Source: Streptomyces deccanensis (GTDB lineage Bacteria > Actinomycetota > Actinomycetes > Streptomycetales > Streptomycetaceae). Taken from it: DNA of 64,000 nt. The position numbers and the translations under genes are program-made. The notes under the pieces are model-generated. The model was given only the letters and a program-made list of their open reading frames with translations, did not search any database and was not told the DNA's origin. Below are positions 41,212 to 50,424 of the stretch, in pieces (the stretch's first letter is position 1; every line of letters begins with the position of its first letter). The DNA lies in NCBI RefSeq assembly GCF_022385335.1, contig NZ_CP092431.1:7502001-7566000 (forward strand). Reading direction: 5' to 3'.

Positions 41212-42711
41212 ATGACCTCCTCTTCTTCCCCTTCCCAGGCCGCACAGCGCGCCTTCGCGCAGAACAACCCCGAAGGTCTTCGGGCCGATGCCCTGATGGA
41301 AGAGGACGTCGCCTGGAGCTTCGAGATCGACGGAGAGCGGGACGGCGACCAGTTCGACCGCTCCGACCGCGCGGCCCTGCGCCGTGTCGCGGGCCTCTCC
41401 ACCGAGCTCGAGGACGTCACCGAGGTCGAGTACCGACAGCTCCGCCTGGAGCGGGTCGTGCTCGTCGGTGTCTGGACCACGGGAACCTCGCGGGACGCGG
41501 AGAACTCGCTGGCCGAGCTGGCCGCCCTCGCGGAGACCGCGGGCGCGCTCGTGCTCGACGGCGTGATCCAGCGCCGCGACAAGCCGGACGCGGCCACCTA
41601 CATCGGCTCCGGCAAGGCCAACGAGCTGCGGGACATCGTCCTCGAGTCGGGCGCCGACACCGTCATCTGCGACGGTGAGCTGAGCCCGGGGCAGCTCATC
41701 CACCTCGAAGACGTCGTCAAGGTCAAGGTCATCGACCGTACGGCCCTGATCCTCGACATCTTCGCCCAGCACGCCAAGTCCCGGGAGGGCAAGGCGCAGG
41801 TCGCGCTCGCGCAGATGCAGTACATGCTGCCGAGGCTGCGAGGCTGGGGTCAGTCGCTGTCCCGTCAGATGGGCGGCGGCAAGGGCGGCGGCCTCGCCAC
41901 CCGTGGTCCCGGTGAGACCAAGATCGAGACTGACCGGCGTCGGATCCGCGAGAAGATGGCGAAGATGCGCCGGGAGATCGCGGAGATGAAGACCGGCCGC
42001 GAGATCAAGCGCCAGGAGCGCCGCAGGAACAAGGTGCCCTCGGTCGCCATCGCCGGCTACACCAACGCCGGCAAGTCCTCCCTGCTCAACCGGCTCACCG
42101 GCGCGGGTGTCCTGGTCGAGAACGCCCTGTTCGCGACCCTCGACCCGACCGTGCGCCGGGCCGAGACCCCGAGCGGGCGGCTGTACACGCTGGCGGACAC
42201 CGTCGGCTTCGTACGCCACCTGCCGCACCACCTGGTCGAGGCGTTCCGCTCCACGATGGAGGAGGTCGGCGACTCCGACCTGATCCTGCACGTGGTCGAC
42301 GGTTCGCACCCCGACCCGGAGGAGCAGCTGGCCGCCGTGCGCGAGGTCATCAATGACGTGGGCGCGACCAAGGTCCCCGAGATCGTGGTGATCAACAAGG
42401 CGGACGCGGCCGACCCGCTGACGCTGCAGCGACTGCTGCGGATCGAGAAGCGCTCCATCGCGGTCTCGGCCCGCTCCGGCCAGGGCATCGAGGAACTGCT
42501 CGCACTGATCGACGAGGAACTGCCGCGCCCCTCGGTGGAGATCGAGGCGCTCGTGCCGTACACCCACGGCAAGCTCGTCGCCCGCGCCCACGCCGAGGGC
42601 GAGGTGATCTCCGAGGAGCACACCCCGGAGGGCACCCTGCTCAAGGCCCGGGTCCACGAGGAACTGGCGGCCGACCTGACGCCGTACGTGCCGACCGCCA
42701 CGACGGCCTGA
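41212..42711 (+). CDS. hflX: GTPase HflX
   Basis: A 499-residue ribosome-associated GTPase. The N-terminal HflX domain includes AATYIGSGKANEL and a glycine-rich segment ending GPGETKIETDRR. The G domain has G1 GYTNAGKSS, G2/G3 LADTVGFVRHLP, and G4 INKAD. HflX splits stalled ribosomes after heat or antibiotic stress in other bacteria. The ATG follows TAAGGACCCA. A short inverted repeat (CGGATC...GATCCG, about 41153-41180) lies in the leader. Proximity to miaA is a conserved theme across bacteria. Confidence 0.95.
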   Translation: MTSSSSPSQAAQRAFAQNNPEGLRADALMEEDVAWSFEIDGERDGDQFDRSDRAALRRVAGLSTELEDVTEVEYRQLRLERVVLVGVWTTGTSRDAENSLAELAALAETAGALVLDGVIQRRDKPDAATYIGSGKANELRDIVLESGADTVICDGELSPGQLIHLEDVVKVKVIDRTALILDIFAQHAKSREGKAQVALAQMQYMLPRLRGWGQSLSRQMGGGKGGGLATRGPGETKIETDRRRIREKMAKMRREIAEMKTGREIKRQERRRNKVPSVAIAGYTNAGKSSLLNRLTGAGVLVENALFATLDPTVRRAETPSGRLYTLADTVGFVRHLPHHLVEAFRSTMEEVGDSDLILHVVDGSHPDPEEQLAAVREVINDVGATKVPEIVVINKADAADPLTLQRLLRIEKRSIAVSARSGQGIEELLALIDEELPRPSVEIEALVPYTHGKLVARAHAEGEVISEEHTPEGTLLKARVHEELAADLTPYVPTATTA

Positions 42712-42731
42712 GCCGTCCGGCCGGGGCCGGT

Positions 42732-42803
42732 GGTTCGGCCGGGTCCGATCGCCCGGCTGGGCTCGATGGTTCGGCCGGGTCCGATGGTCAGGCCGGGATC
42801 GTT
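42732..42803. repeat. 18-bp minisatellite after hflX
   Basis: Four degenerate units of 18 bases occur in a row. Units 1 and 3 are identical (GGTTCGGCCGGGTCCGAT, 42732 and 42768); units 2 and 4 differ at several bases. Further decayed copies continue to about 42850. Confidence 0.85.
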
Positions 42804-42956
42804 CGGTCGGTCCGATCGTCCGGTGGGGCCGACCACGCGGTGAGGGCCCGACCGAGCGGTGGGACTTGACTGTCCGGCTGGGACCGACGGCCGGTGGGAT
42901 TTCGTTGTCCTGCCGTGCCCGATCGTCCGGCCGCGTCGACCCGCCCCAGGTGTACC

Positions 42957-42993
42957 CGAAGGCCCGCCCCCTCCGCCGAGGGGCGGGCCTTCG
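42957..42993. terminator. Strong bidirectional terminator after hflX
   Basis: CGAAGGCCCGCCCC (42957-42970) pairs perfectly with GGGGCGGGCCTTCG (42980-42993) around a 9-base loop. It lies between convergent genes. The rest of the 342-base gap holds the 18-bp minisatellite and nothing else recognisable. Confidence 0.85.
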
Positions 42994-43053
42994 GTATGCC
43001 CGGGGACACCGGCCGCTTGGCGCCCCCGCGCACCCCCCGTCCTTCCCCCGGCG

Positions 43054-43473
43054 CTACGCGGTCTTCTCCTTGACCTCGTAACCGGGGGGTCTCCAGCTCG
43101 CTCTCGGCCATCGAGCGGGCGCGTCCGCCGTAGTAGGCGGCGATCAGTTCACCGGGGCCGTACGCGCGATGTCCGGCACGCGCCGGGTTCAGCCTGACGA
43201 GGATGTTCCACTCTCGTCGTGGCAGCCGAGGCTGTACGAGCCGCCCGCGCGCACGGTGTAGAAGCGGACGAACACCTTGCGCCGCGACTCCCACACCTTC
43301 GCGTCGTCCGGGTCGGTCATATCCAGCGGGCGGCGACCACCCTCCGGGCCGTCCCCCGTCCCCGACACGGTCCCGAAGTCGGTCCAGAAGTCCGGGTCGA
43401 TGGCGTACTTGCGGGCGAAGTACGCCTCCATGGCGGCCACCAGCCCGCCACCGCCGCCCGCCACGCGGGTCAA
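43054..43473 (-). pseudogene. Conserved hypothetical gene with two compensating frameshifts
   Basis: Three reading-frame pieces join into one smooth protein of about 139 residues. The first piece (TTG 43473 or ATG 43431) reads MEAYFARKYAIDPDFWTDFG ... RAGGSYSLGCHDE. It then loses frame near 43212, where the alternate frame reads EWNILVRLNPARAGHRAYG ... MAESELETP. It shifts back near 43087, in a run of six G, to give GYEVKEKTA and a TAG at 43054-43056. Each change is a single base (one missing, one extra), so either the gene is a recent pseudogene or the assembly has two indel errors. The function is unknown. Confidence 0.65.
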
Positions 43474-43699
43474 CTGCGGGACCGGCCCGCCGCCGCACGG
43501 AACACAGCGGCGGCCTGACGAGCACCCCCCGGCATACGCTCACCGACCGCCGTAGGGGGACGGACGGAGGGCGCGCGACCGGAGTCTCTGCGCGCCCCCC
43601 TCCGCCCTCCCGGGGCGGCACCACTTCATCAGCTGGTCGTCGGTCGGCTGGTCGTCGGTCGGCCGGGAGTCGGCCGGCTTGCTGTCGACCAGCCCGATG

Positions 43700-44932
43700 T
43701 CACTGCGACGCGAACTTGTCGCTCACCGCCTGGTAGACACCCTCTGCCTCCTTGCCCAACCGCGGCCCGGCCAGCCAACCGGCGCTCACCGGCCCGATGG
43801 AGGTGTTGGACACCAACGCGGGCTCACCGTTCGAGCCGGTGGCCACCCAGCCGCCACCGGACGAGCCGCCGGTCATCGTGCAGCCGATGCGGTACATCGT
43901 CGGATCCGACTCGACGAGCGAGAACCGCCCGGGCTTGTCCGTGCACTGGTACATCGTCTCCCCGTCGTACGGGGCCCCGGCGGGGTAACCCGTCGCGGTG
44001 ATGCTCTCCACCTGCGGCACGGCAGGCGCGTCGAAGTCCACCGGCAACGCCGAACCGACCGTCTCCTCCAGCGACTTGCCCCCGCTGCCCTCCTCCGGCG
44101 TCACATGGATCACCGCGAAGTCGTACGGCGCCCCGTCACCGCCCGTCTGACCGCCCTGCTCGATCCACTGGTCCGAGGTCTGCGCCCAGTCACCCCACCA
44201 GACGCCGTACGGAGCGACCTCCTCCTTGGTGGCCGTCTTCAACTCCGACGTCGGCCTGGCGCTGTCGTTGTACGAGGGCACGAAGGCGATGTTCCGGTAC
44301 CAGCCGCCCGACTTCCCGGCGTGCACACAGTGGCCTGCCGTCCACACGAGGTTGGACTTGCCCGGGTTGGCCGGGTCCTGCACGACCGTCGCCGAGCAGA
44401 CCATCGTGCCCTCGGGCGCGTCGAAGAACACCTTGCCCGCCTCCGGCACGTTCGCGTGGTACTGCGCCGCCACCGCCTTCGCGTCGACAGACCGGGGCGT
44501 CGGGTCTGTTACGCCGTGGTCACCGGTGAGATCTCCCTCGTCGACCTCCTTCTCCGGCTCCTCGGCGTCCCGCATCCGGTCCGGGTCCCACAGGTCCTTG
44601 ATGATCGGGTTGACGTAGTCCTCGGCCTCGCGCAGCCAGTCGTCCTTGTCCCAGTTCTTCCAGGCCCCGCCCCGCCACTTGTCGAGGTCGATCCCGTGTT
44701 CCTTGAGATTGTCCTTGATGTCGTCCGGGATCCGGATCTTGCCGTCACCCGCGCTGCCGCTGTCCTGCGCGGACGCCGACGCCTCGGCGTTCGCCGTCGT
44801 GTCACCCGAGCCGCACGCCGTGGCGGTCAACGACAGAGCCGTGGCGAGGCCGACCGCGGCCAGCACGGGGGAGGTTTTGCGGCGCGTGCTCCTCCCTCGA
44901 CGAGCGGCGAAGAGCGGTCGTATGGGTCGCAT
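43700..44932 (-). CDS. Secreted trypsin-like serine protease, possible lipoprotein
   Basis: A 410-residue protein. The N-terminus has a basic region and a hydrophobic stretch ending LSLTATACGSGD, where Cys could be lipidated although the lipobox is imperfect. A helical Asp/Lys/Trp-rich region (about 70-150) precedes the protease domain. The catalytic triad is visible: His in TAGHCVHAG, Asp in YDFAVIHV and Ser in TGGSSGGGW. Cys pairs near the His and Ser can form disulfides. The ATG at 44932 has GGGGGAG about 9 bases upstream; the longer in-frame start is not supported. Three TACGTA sites lie 88-152 bases upstream. Confidence 0.8.
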   Translation of the reverse strand: MRPIRPLFAARRGRSTRRKTSPVLAAVGLATALSLTATACGSGDTTANAEASASAQDSGSAGDGKIRIPDDIKDNLKEHGIDLDKWRGGAWKNWDKDDWLREAEDYVNPIIKDLWDPDRMRDAEEPEKEVDEGDLTGDHGVTDPTPRSVDAKAVAAQYHANVPEAGKVFFDAPEGTMVCSATVVQDPANPGKSNLVWTAGHCVHAGKSGGWYRNIAFVPSYNDSARPTSELKTATKEEVAPYGVWWGDWAQTSDQWIEQGGQTGGDGAPYDFAVIHVTPEEGSGGKSLEETVGSALPVDFDAPAVPQVESITATGYPAGAPYDGETMYQCTDKPGRFSLVESDPTMYRIGCTMTGGSSGGGWVATGSNGEPALVSNTSIGPVSAGWLAGPRLGKEAEGVYQAVSDKFASQ

Positions 44933-45364
44933 GGTCTGAACTCCCCCTGGGGCGTAAGAGAAATCTGTGGTGCCGAAACGGACGGCGCGCGACACCTCCG
45001 CACGCCGACCGCCTCCTTGTACGTAGCCGACACGACATTCGCGCGGCTCCGCACATCTGTTTCTTCATACGTAGTGCGTACGTAGTCGTCGTCCGCGCGG
45101 CTTGGTGCCATCCACCCAGCCGCATCCTTCGGAACGGCACCACACACTATGCGGTCGTTGTGGGGGACATCCGGTGGAACGGCAACGGTTTGGCTACGAG
45201 CCGACCGACCGGGCAATCCTCCACGTACACCCCCATTTGACGGGCTGTTGCCCTTGAGGACTTGGACGAAGTCCTGTCGCCCAAGGGGGGCCGGACACCG
45301 GTCGGCCGTTCGGGATCGTTGTCGACAAGTGCAGTACACGCCCACCCCCCCAAGACGTCCGGCG
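44933..45364. other. Intergenic region with three TACGTA sites
   Basis: No gene is supported in these 432 bases. TACGTA occurs at 45020-45025, 45068-45073 and 45079-45084; the last two form a symmetric pair with an 11-base phase. This could be an operator for the protease gene. The remainder shows no recognisable element. Confidence 0.4.
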
Positions 45365-45844
45365 GTGGCGACGCCGCCACCAGAGGTGGGCATCCGACAG
45401 TTCCTGGACATCGGAACCGGCCTGCCCACCACGGACAACACCCACGAGGTCGCCCAACGCGTAGACCCCTCCTGCAGGATCGTCTACGTCGACAGCGACC
45501 CCATCGTCCTCGCGCACGCCCACGCTCTGCTCAACACCCTCGAAGGCGCCACCGACTACATAGACGCGGACGTCCACGACCCCGACACGATCCTGAGGGG
45601 CGCCGCGGTCACCCTGGACTTCGATCAGCCCATCGCGATCACCATGCTGGGCGTCCTGAACCTCGTCACGGACACCGACGAAGCGGAGGCCATAGTGCGG
45701 CGGTTGCTGAATGCCGTACCGCCCGGCAGCCACCTCGTCTACTGGAACGGACAGGGCTCGGCGCCGATGACCCTGCGCAGCCACACCGACCTCGTACGCC
45801 TCTTCGACATCACTCACTTCGGCGGTGTCGGCCTGAACCGCTGA
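45365..45844 (+). pseudogene. Truncated SAM-dependent methyltransferase remnant (SAV2177/DUF574 type)
   Basis: The readable part has the family's SAM-binding core: VGIRQFLDIGTGLPTTDNTH, RIVYVDSDPIVLAHA, ATDYIDADVHDP and AIVRRLLNAVPPGSHLV. Full-length members are about 260-280 residues. Here roughly the first 80 residues are missing, and the end stops about 30 residues early at HFGGVGLNR. The GTG at 45365 lacks a ribosome binding site. It is probably a decayed fragment, though a short expressed protein cannot be excluded. Confidence 0.6.
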
Positions 45845-46144
45845 CGCACCGGGCCGACTCACCGCGCTGACCCTCTGCAACAACCCGCTGCACGACAACC
45901 TGCTGCACGACAACCCGTTGCGGCGGCAGACCCGTGCATGCCCGGCTCCTGTTTGCCCGGCCAGTGGCTCCGTCCGCGAGACGGAGGTGGACCGAGCCCG
46001 ACCGACACCGCTCCCGCCCGGCAAGGATTTTCGTCCTACCCGCTTCCCCGTACCGGTCGCGTCGTTGGTACGTGCGGGGGACCCGCCGGTGTTCGGTGAC
46101 CCCTGCCGACTCGCCTCTGATGAGCCGTGGGAGGAAGTGCAGCA
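45845..46144 (+). other. Upstream region of the siderophore-like cluster
   Basis: These 300 bases contain the 15-bp repeat at 45875-45917 and no gene I can support. I found no iron-box palindrome of the TTAGGTTAGGCTCACCTAA type, which iron-repressed Streptomyces siderophore genes usually have. The final bases carry GGGAGGA as ribosome binding site of the aminotransferase. Confidence 0.4.
45875..45917. repeat. 15-bp tandem repeat upstream of the aminotransferase
   Basis: CTGCACGACAACCTG (45888) and CTGCACGACAACCCG (45903) follow each other; a shorter related copy (CTGCAACAACCCG) precedes them at 45875. The period is 15 bases. Confidence 0.85.
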
Positions 46145-47647
46145 GTGGCGGTGACCGAGTCTGCGGTGGCGCCGGTGGGGCGTGAGCCCGAGCGAGCGCG
46201 TTCGGGACCCGAGAGCGAATGGGCCCGCCCACGACGGGAGTACGACGGGGCGCGTGCGGTGAGGTCGGGGTACGGAGTCATCGCGCGGCCGCAGGCCGCC
46301 CGCGACTCGGCGGCACGCACCTACGCCCGCTCCCTGCCCGTCGTGCCCGTACGCGCCCGCGGACTGACCATCGAGGACGCCGACGGCCGCCGTTACCTCG
46401 ACTGTCTTTCCGGCGCGGGCACTCTCGCCCTCGGCCACAACCACCCGGTCGTCCTCCAAGCGATCCGTAAGGCCCTCGACTCGGGCGCTCCCCTGCACGT
46501 CCTCGACCTCGCCACCCCGGCCCAGGACGCCTTCACCACCGAACTGCTCCGCACCCTGCCTCCAGAGTTCGCCGCCCGCGCCCGAGTTCGGTTCTGCGGC
46601 CCCTCTGGCGCGGACGCTGTCGAGGCCGCCTGCAACCTGGTCCGGGCCGCGACCGGACGCTCCGGCATGCTCGCCTTCACCGGAGCCCACACCGGCCCGG
46701 CCATCGGAACCCCCGAAACTCTCACAGGCGCGCGCGTTGTCCGGGCGGCCCGCCTGCCCTACCCGCAGGACTACCGCTGCCCGTTCGGTATCGGCGGCGA
46801 ACGCGGCGCCGAACTCGCCGCCCGCTGGGCCGAGTCCGTCCTCGACGAGGCCGAGTCCGGAGCGCCGCTGCCCGCCGGCATGATCCTCGAACCCGTCCAG
46901 GGCGAGGGCGGTGTCCTCCCTGCCCCGGACGGCTGGCTGCGCCGTATGCGCGCCATCACCGCCGCACGCTCGATCCCACTGATCGCCGACGAGGTCGGCA
47001 CGGGCGTCGGCCGCACCGGACGCTTCTGGGCGGTCGAGCACAGCGGCGTCGTCCCCGACGTCATGGTCCTGTCCCAGGCCATCGGCGGCAGCCTCCCCCT
47101 GGCCGTCGTGGTCCACCGCGACGACCTCGACGTGTGGCGGCCCGGCACCCACACCGGCCCCTTCCGCGGCAACCGGCTCGCCATGGCCGCGGGCGCCGCC
47201 ACCCTCGCCCACGTCCGCGAAAACGGCCTCGCCCAACGTGCCGACACCCTGGGCGCCCGCATCCTCGCGCAGCTGCGCCCCCTCACCGAGCGCTTCGCCT
47301 GCGTCGGTGACGTACGAGGACGAGGGCTGATGATCGGCATCGAAATGGTCACCCCGGACGCACCCCCTGGATCCGACGCCACCGGCCCCCCTCCACCCGC
47401 CCCCTCCCTCGCCACGGCGGTGCAACGCGAGTGCCTCCGCCGAGGCCTGATCGTCGACCTCGGAGGCCGCAACGCCGGCGTCGTACGCCTCCTCCCACCG
47501 CTCACGATCACCGACGAACAGGCGAACGCCGTACTCGACCGTCTGACGGATGCGATCGCCTCGGTGGCGGCCACCGCACGGGCGCGATTCCCGGCGCACC
47601 CGCGCCGCATGCGAGCCGGAGGGCCCGCACACATGCCGGGCGGATGA
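46145..47647 (+). CDS. Class III aminotransferase of a siderophore-like cluster, PLP lysine replaced by Gln
   Basis: A 500-residue member of the diaminobutyrate-2-oxoglutarate transaminase-like group. Class III features are clear: RYLDCLSGAGTLALGHNHP, FCGPSGADAVEAACNL, EPVQGEGGVLPA, IADEVGTGVGRTG (Asp for the PLP nitrogen). The lysine that normally forms the Schiff base, in (L/M)SKAxGG, reads LSQAIGG with Gln311 (CAG at 47075-47077). As written the enzyme should not transaminate. It is first in a cluster with an IucA/IucC synthetase and a GNAT, as in rhizobactin-type loci, where such an enzyme makes diaminobutyrate. GTG 46145 was chosen because GGGAGGA ends 9 bases upstream. Confidence 0.85.
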   Translation: MAVTESAVAPVGREPERARSGPESEWARPRREYDGARAVRSGYGVIARPQAARDSAARTYARSLPVVPVRARGLTIEDADGRRYLDCLSGAGTLALGHNHPVVLQAIRKALDSGAPLHVLDLATPAQDAFTTELLRTLPPEFAARARVRFCGPSGADAVEAACNLVRAATGRSGMLAFTGAHTGPAIGTPETLTGARVVRAARLPYPQDYRCPFGIGGERGAELAARWAESVLDEAESGAPLPAGMILEPVQGEGGVLPAPDGWLRRMRAITAARSIPLIADEVGTGVGRTGRFWAVEHSGVVPDVMVLSQAIGGSLPLAVVVHRDDLDVWRPGTHTGPFRGNRLAMAAGAATLAHVRENGLAQRADTLGARILAQLRPLTERFACVGDVRGRGLMIGIEMVTPDAPPGSDATGPPPPAPSLATAVQRECLRRGLIVDLGGRNAGVVRLLPPLTITDEQANAVLDRLTDAIASVAATARARFPAHPRRMRAGGPAHMPGG

Positions 47648-47851
47648 ACACCGCACCCACCCGAGCCGCCGCCCGCCAGGCCACGCCCGCAGTAGCCATC
47701 CACCCACGGCACCGCCCCACCGCCCGGACCGCCCGCCCGACACCGCACACCACAGCGCGACCGCCCCGCACCCCTCCCGCACCGACCCCACTCCCGCTCG
47801 CCCGCAACAACCCGCGCTCTCCCCCTCGCACGAGCAACCCCAGGAACCGCC

Positions 47852-50317
47852 GTGAACCCGCCGCCCACCCCCGGGGCCCGCACCCACCACCACACCCGGG
47901 AAGCCCACGCCCTCCCCACCCCGGGCCAGCTGAGTGCCGAACCACCGCCTGGCCAGTCGAGTGCCGAGCCGTTGCCCAGGCGACCCGAACCATCGCCGGG
48001 CGAGGTCGAGCCGGGGCAGCTGCGCTCCCGCCAAGCCGAGCCGGGGCAGCAGTCGCCGGGCCAGGTCGAGCCCCCGGGGCAGATTGAGCCCAGTCAGGTC
48101 GAGCGGGGGTCCCGCTTGTTGGAGCCGGGGTTCAGCCTGGTGGAGCCCCGGCGGCACCAAGCGGGCCCTGGACCCGACGCGCCCGCGCAGGCCCCGTCCC
48201 CCACCCAGCCGGTCCCTCGCCAATCCGCACCCCCTCAGCTTCCGAGTGAGCCAAGGCATGAGCGCGGTCGGTCGGCCCCTCGCCGAGCCAGCGACGGCAT
48301 CGGGGCGCCAGTACCCCCGCCCCACCCCGACGCCGACCTCCTTCACCATCCCGACCCGCACACCGCTGCCCAGGCCGCAGCGGTCGAGAACCTCTTGCGC
48401 TGTTGGGTACGCGAACACGACCTCACCCCTCCCCAAGACCACGGCGGCCTCCTCCATATCCCTCTTCCTGCCACCGGCACGACCCTCATCGCCCCGGTGC
48501 GCTACTGGTCCCCGACCGGCTGGCACCGATTCGGGCTCCCCCGTCTCGCCAGCACCCCCGACACCGCACCCCCTGTAGACGCGATCACGGTTGCAGCCCT
48601 ACTGGCCCGCGAAGCGACCGCACGGCACACACCGGGCACAGCCACCGAACCCCCACCCACGGTCGCGCCCACCCCGCACATCCAGCCCACCCGGCACACC
48701 CAGCGAGAGCAGCCCACCCAGTGCGCACACAACTCCCAGGGCGAGCGGCTTGGCCAACCTCCTTGTCTCGGTCACGAGAGCGCCCTCGTCCAGCGTGACC
48801 AACTGGACCTGGTCGGCAGGGTCGCCGACTCGGCCCGCCGCGTCGCCGTGTTCATCACCGAGCGCCGAGCTCAACCCACCGACGACCCCGACCGGTTCCT
48901 GGCCGCCGAGCAGGCGCTTCTCCTCGGCCACCCTCTGCACCCCACCCCGAAAAGCCGGGAAGGGCTCTCCGGGGCCGAAGAGCGGCTGTACTCACCCGAG
49001 TTGCGCGGCTCCTTCCCCCTGCACTGGCTGGCGATCGCACCCTCCGTCCTGTCGACCGATTCGGCGTGGACCGAGCGCGGCCGTGTCGTCCCCGCCGACC
49101 GGCTGACCGCGCGGCTGGCCGGCCCGGCACTGCCACTGCCCGACGGCTTCACCGCTCTGCCCCTCCACCCCTGGCAGCTCCGCGAGGTCCGCCACCGCCC
49201 GGCCGTCGCCGCTCTGCTCGACGCCGGTCTGGTGCGCGACCTGGGCCCGCACGGTGCCCCGTGGCACGCCACCTCCTCCGTCCGCACCGTTCACCGCACC
49301 GGTGCCCCCGCGATGCTGAAACTCTCGCTGGGCCTGCGCATCACCAACTCCCGTCGTGAGAACCTCCGCAAGGAACTCCACCGCGGTGTCGAGGTACACC
49401 GCCTGCTGCGCACCGGCCTGGCCGAGCGGTGGCAGGCGGCCCACCCCGGATTCGACATCGTCCGCGACCCAGCCTGGCTGGCGGTCACCGCACCGGACGG
49501 CGACCCCCTGGCGGGCCTGGACGTGGTCATCCGGCACAACCCGTTCGGCCCGGGGGACGACGCGTCCTGCGTCGCCGGCCTCGTGTCACCCGTGCCGTAT
49601 CCCCATGGCGAACACCGCCCCGACGACCCCCCTCGCAACGACCCCCATCTCAACGACAGTCGTCCCGGCGACCGTCATCCCGACGAGCGCCTGCTCATGC
49701 GGTCGCGGCTCGAGGAGGTCGTCACTCGTCTCGCCGGGCGCACCGGGCGTCCCCGGGGTGCCGTGGCCGTCGAGTGGTTCCTGCGCTATCTCGAGCACGT
49801 CGTGCGGCCTGTGCTGTGGCTCGACGGTGAGGCCGGGATCGCCCTCGAAGCACACCAGCAGAACACGCTCGTCCTCCTGGACCCCGACGGCTGGCCCATC
49901 GGCGGTCGGTACCGCGACAACCAGGGCTACTACTTCCGCGAATCCCGCCGTGCGGAGCTCCGATCCCGGCTGCACGGCATCGGAGAGCGCAGCGACACGT
50001 TCGTCTCCGACGAGGTCGCCGACGAGCGGTTCGCCTACTACCTCGGCATCAACAACGTGCTCGGCCTCATCGGCGCGTTCGGCTCGCAGCGTCTCGCCCA
50101 CGAGCGAGTTCTTCTCGCCGCCTTCCGTCGCTTCCTCACGGATGTGGCGACCGGTCCCGCCCGGCTGAACACGACCCTGCCGGCCCGACTGCTCGACTCA
50201 CCGGTCCTGCGCTGCAAGGCCAACCTCCTGACCCGTCTCCACGGCCTCGACGAACTCGTCGGCCCGGTCGACACCCAGTCCGTCTACGTCACCATCACCA
50301 ACCCCCTCCACCCATGA
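47852..50317 (+). CDS. NIS siderophore synthetase, IucA/IucC family
   Basis: An 821-residue NRPS-independent siderophore synthetase that would join a carboxylate (usually citrate) to an amine or hydroxylamine by adenylation. Family motifs are present: GHPLHPTPKSREGLS (ATP-binding), LPLHPWQ, ATSSVRT, KLSLGLRITNSRREN, EAHQQNTLV and YRDNQGYY. Known members are about 580-620 residues. This one has an extra Pro/Gln/Glu-rich N-terminus of about 160 residues and a low-complexity insert near residues 255-300. The GTG start has only a weak AGGAA, so a downstream start is possible. The 204-base gap after the aminotransferase holds no supported gene. Confidence 0.8.
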   Translation: MNPPPTPGARTHHHTREAHALPTPGQLSAEPPPGQSSAEPLPRRPEPSPGEVEPGQLRSRQAEPGQQSPGQVEPPGQIEPSQVERGSRLLEPGFSLVEPRRHQAGPGPDAPAQAPSPTQPVPRQSAPPQLPSEPRHERGRSAPRRASDGIGAPVPPPHPDADLLHHPDPHTAAQAAAVENLLRCWVREHDLTPPQDHGGLLHIPLPATGTTLIAPVRYWSPTGWHRFGLPRLASTPDTAPPVDAITVAALLAREATARHTPGTATEPPPTVAPTPHIQPTRHTQREQPTQCAHNSQGERLGQPPCLGHESALVQRDQLDLVGRVADSARRVAVFITERRAQPTDDPDRFLAAEQALLLGHPLHPTPKSREGLSGAEERLYSPELRGSFPLHWLAIAPSVLSTDSAWTERGRVVPADRLTARLAGPALPLPDGFTALPLHPWQLREVRHRPAVAALLDAGLVRDLGPHGAPWHATSSVRTVHRTGAPAMLKLSLGLRITNSRRENLRKELHRGVEVHRLLRTGLAERWQAAHPGFDIVRDPAWLAVTAPDGDPLAGLDVVIRHNPFGPGDDASCVAGLVSPVPYPHGEHRPDDPPRNDPHLNDSRPGDRHPDERLLMRSRLEEVVTRLAGRTGRPRGAVAVEWFLRYLEHVVRPVLWLDGEAGIALEAHQQNTLVLLDPDGWPIGGRYRDNQGYYFRESRRAELRSRLHGIGERSDTFVSDEVADERFAYYLGINNVLGLIGAFGSQRLAHERVLLAAFRRFLTDVATGPARLNTTLPARLLDSPVLRCKANLLTRLHGLDELVGPVDTQSVYVTITNPLHP

Positions 50318-50424
50318 CCGGCCGCTCCACCTCCTACAGCTGTTCAACCCACTCGTCCGCGTACTCCGACTCCCTTCAGCCCCGAGGAACATGACCCACC
50401 CGATCTCCTGAGAGGAGCGTCGCC

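Noticed and set aside
47644..48087. ATGA overlap after the aminotransferase that opens a Pro/Arg-rich frame
   Set aside because: The product is low-complexity, ends inside the NIS synthetase gene in another frame and has no recognisable homology; the synthetase frame is well supported.
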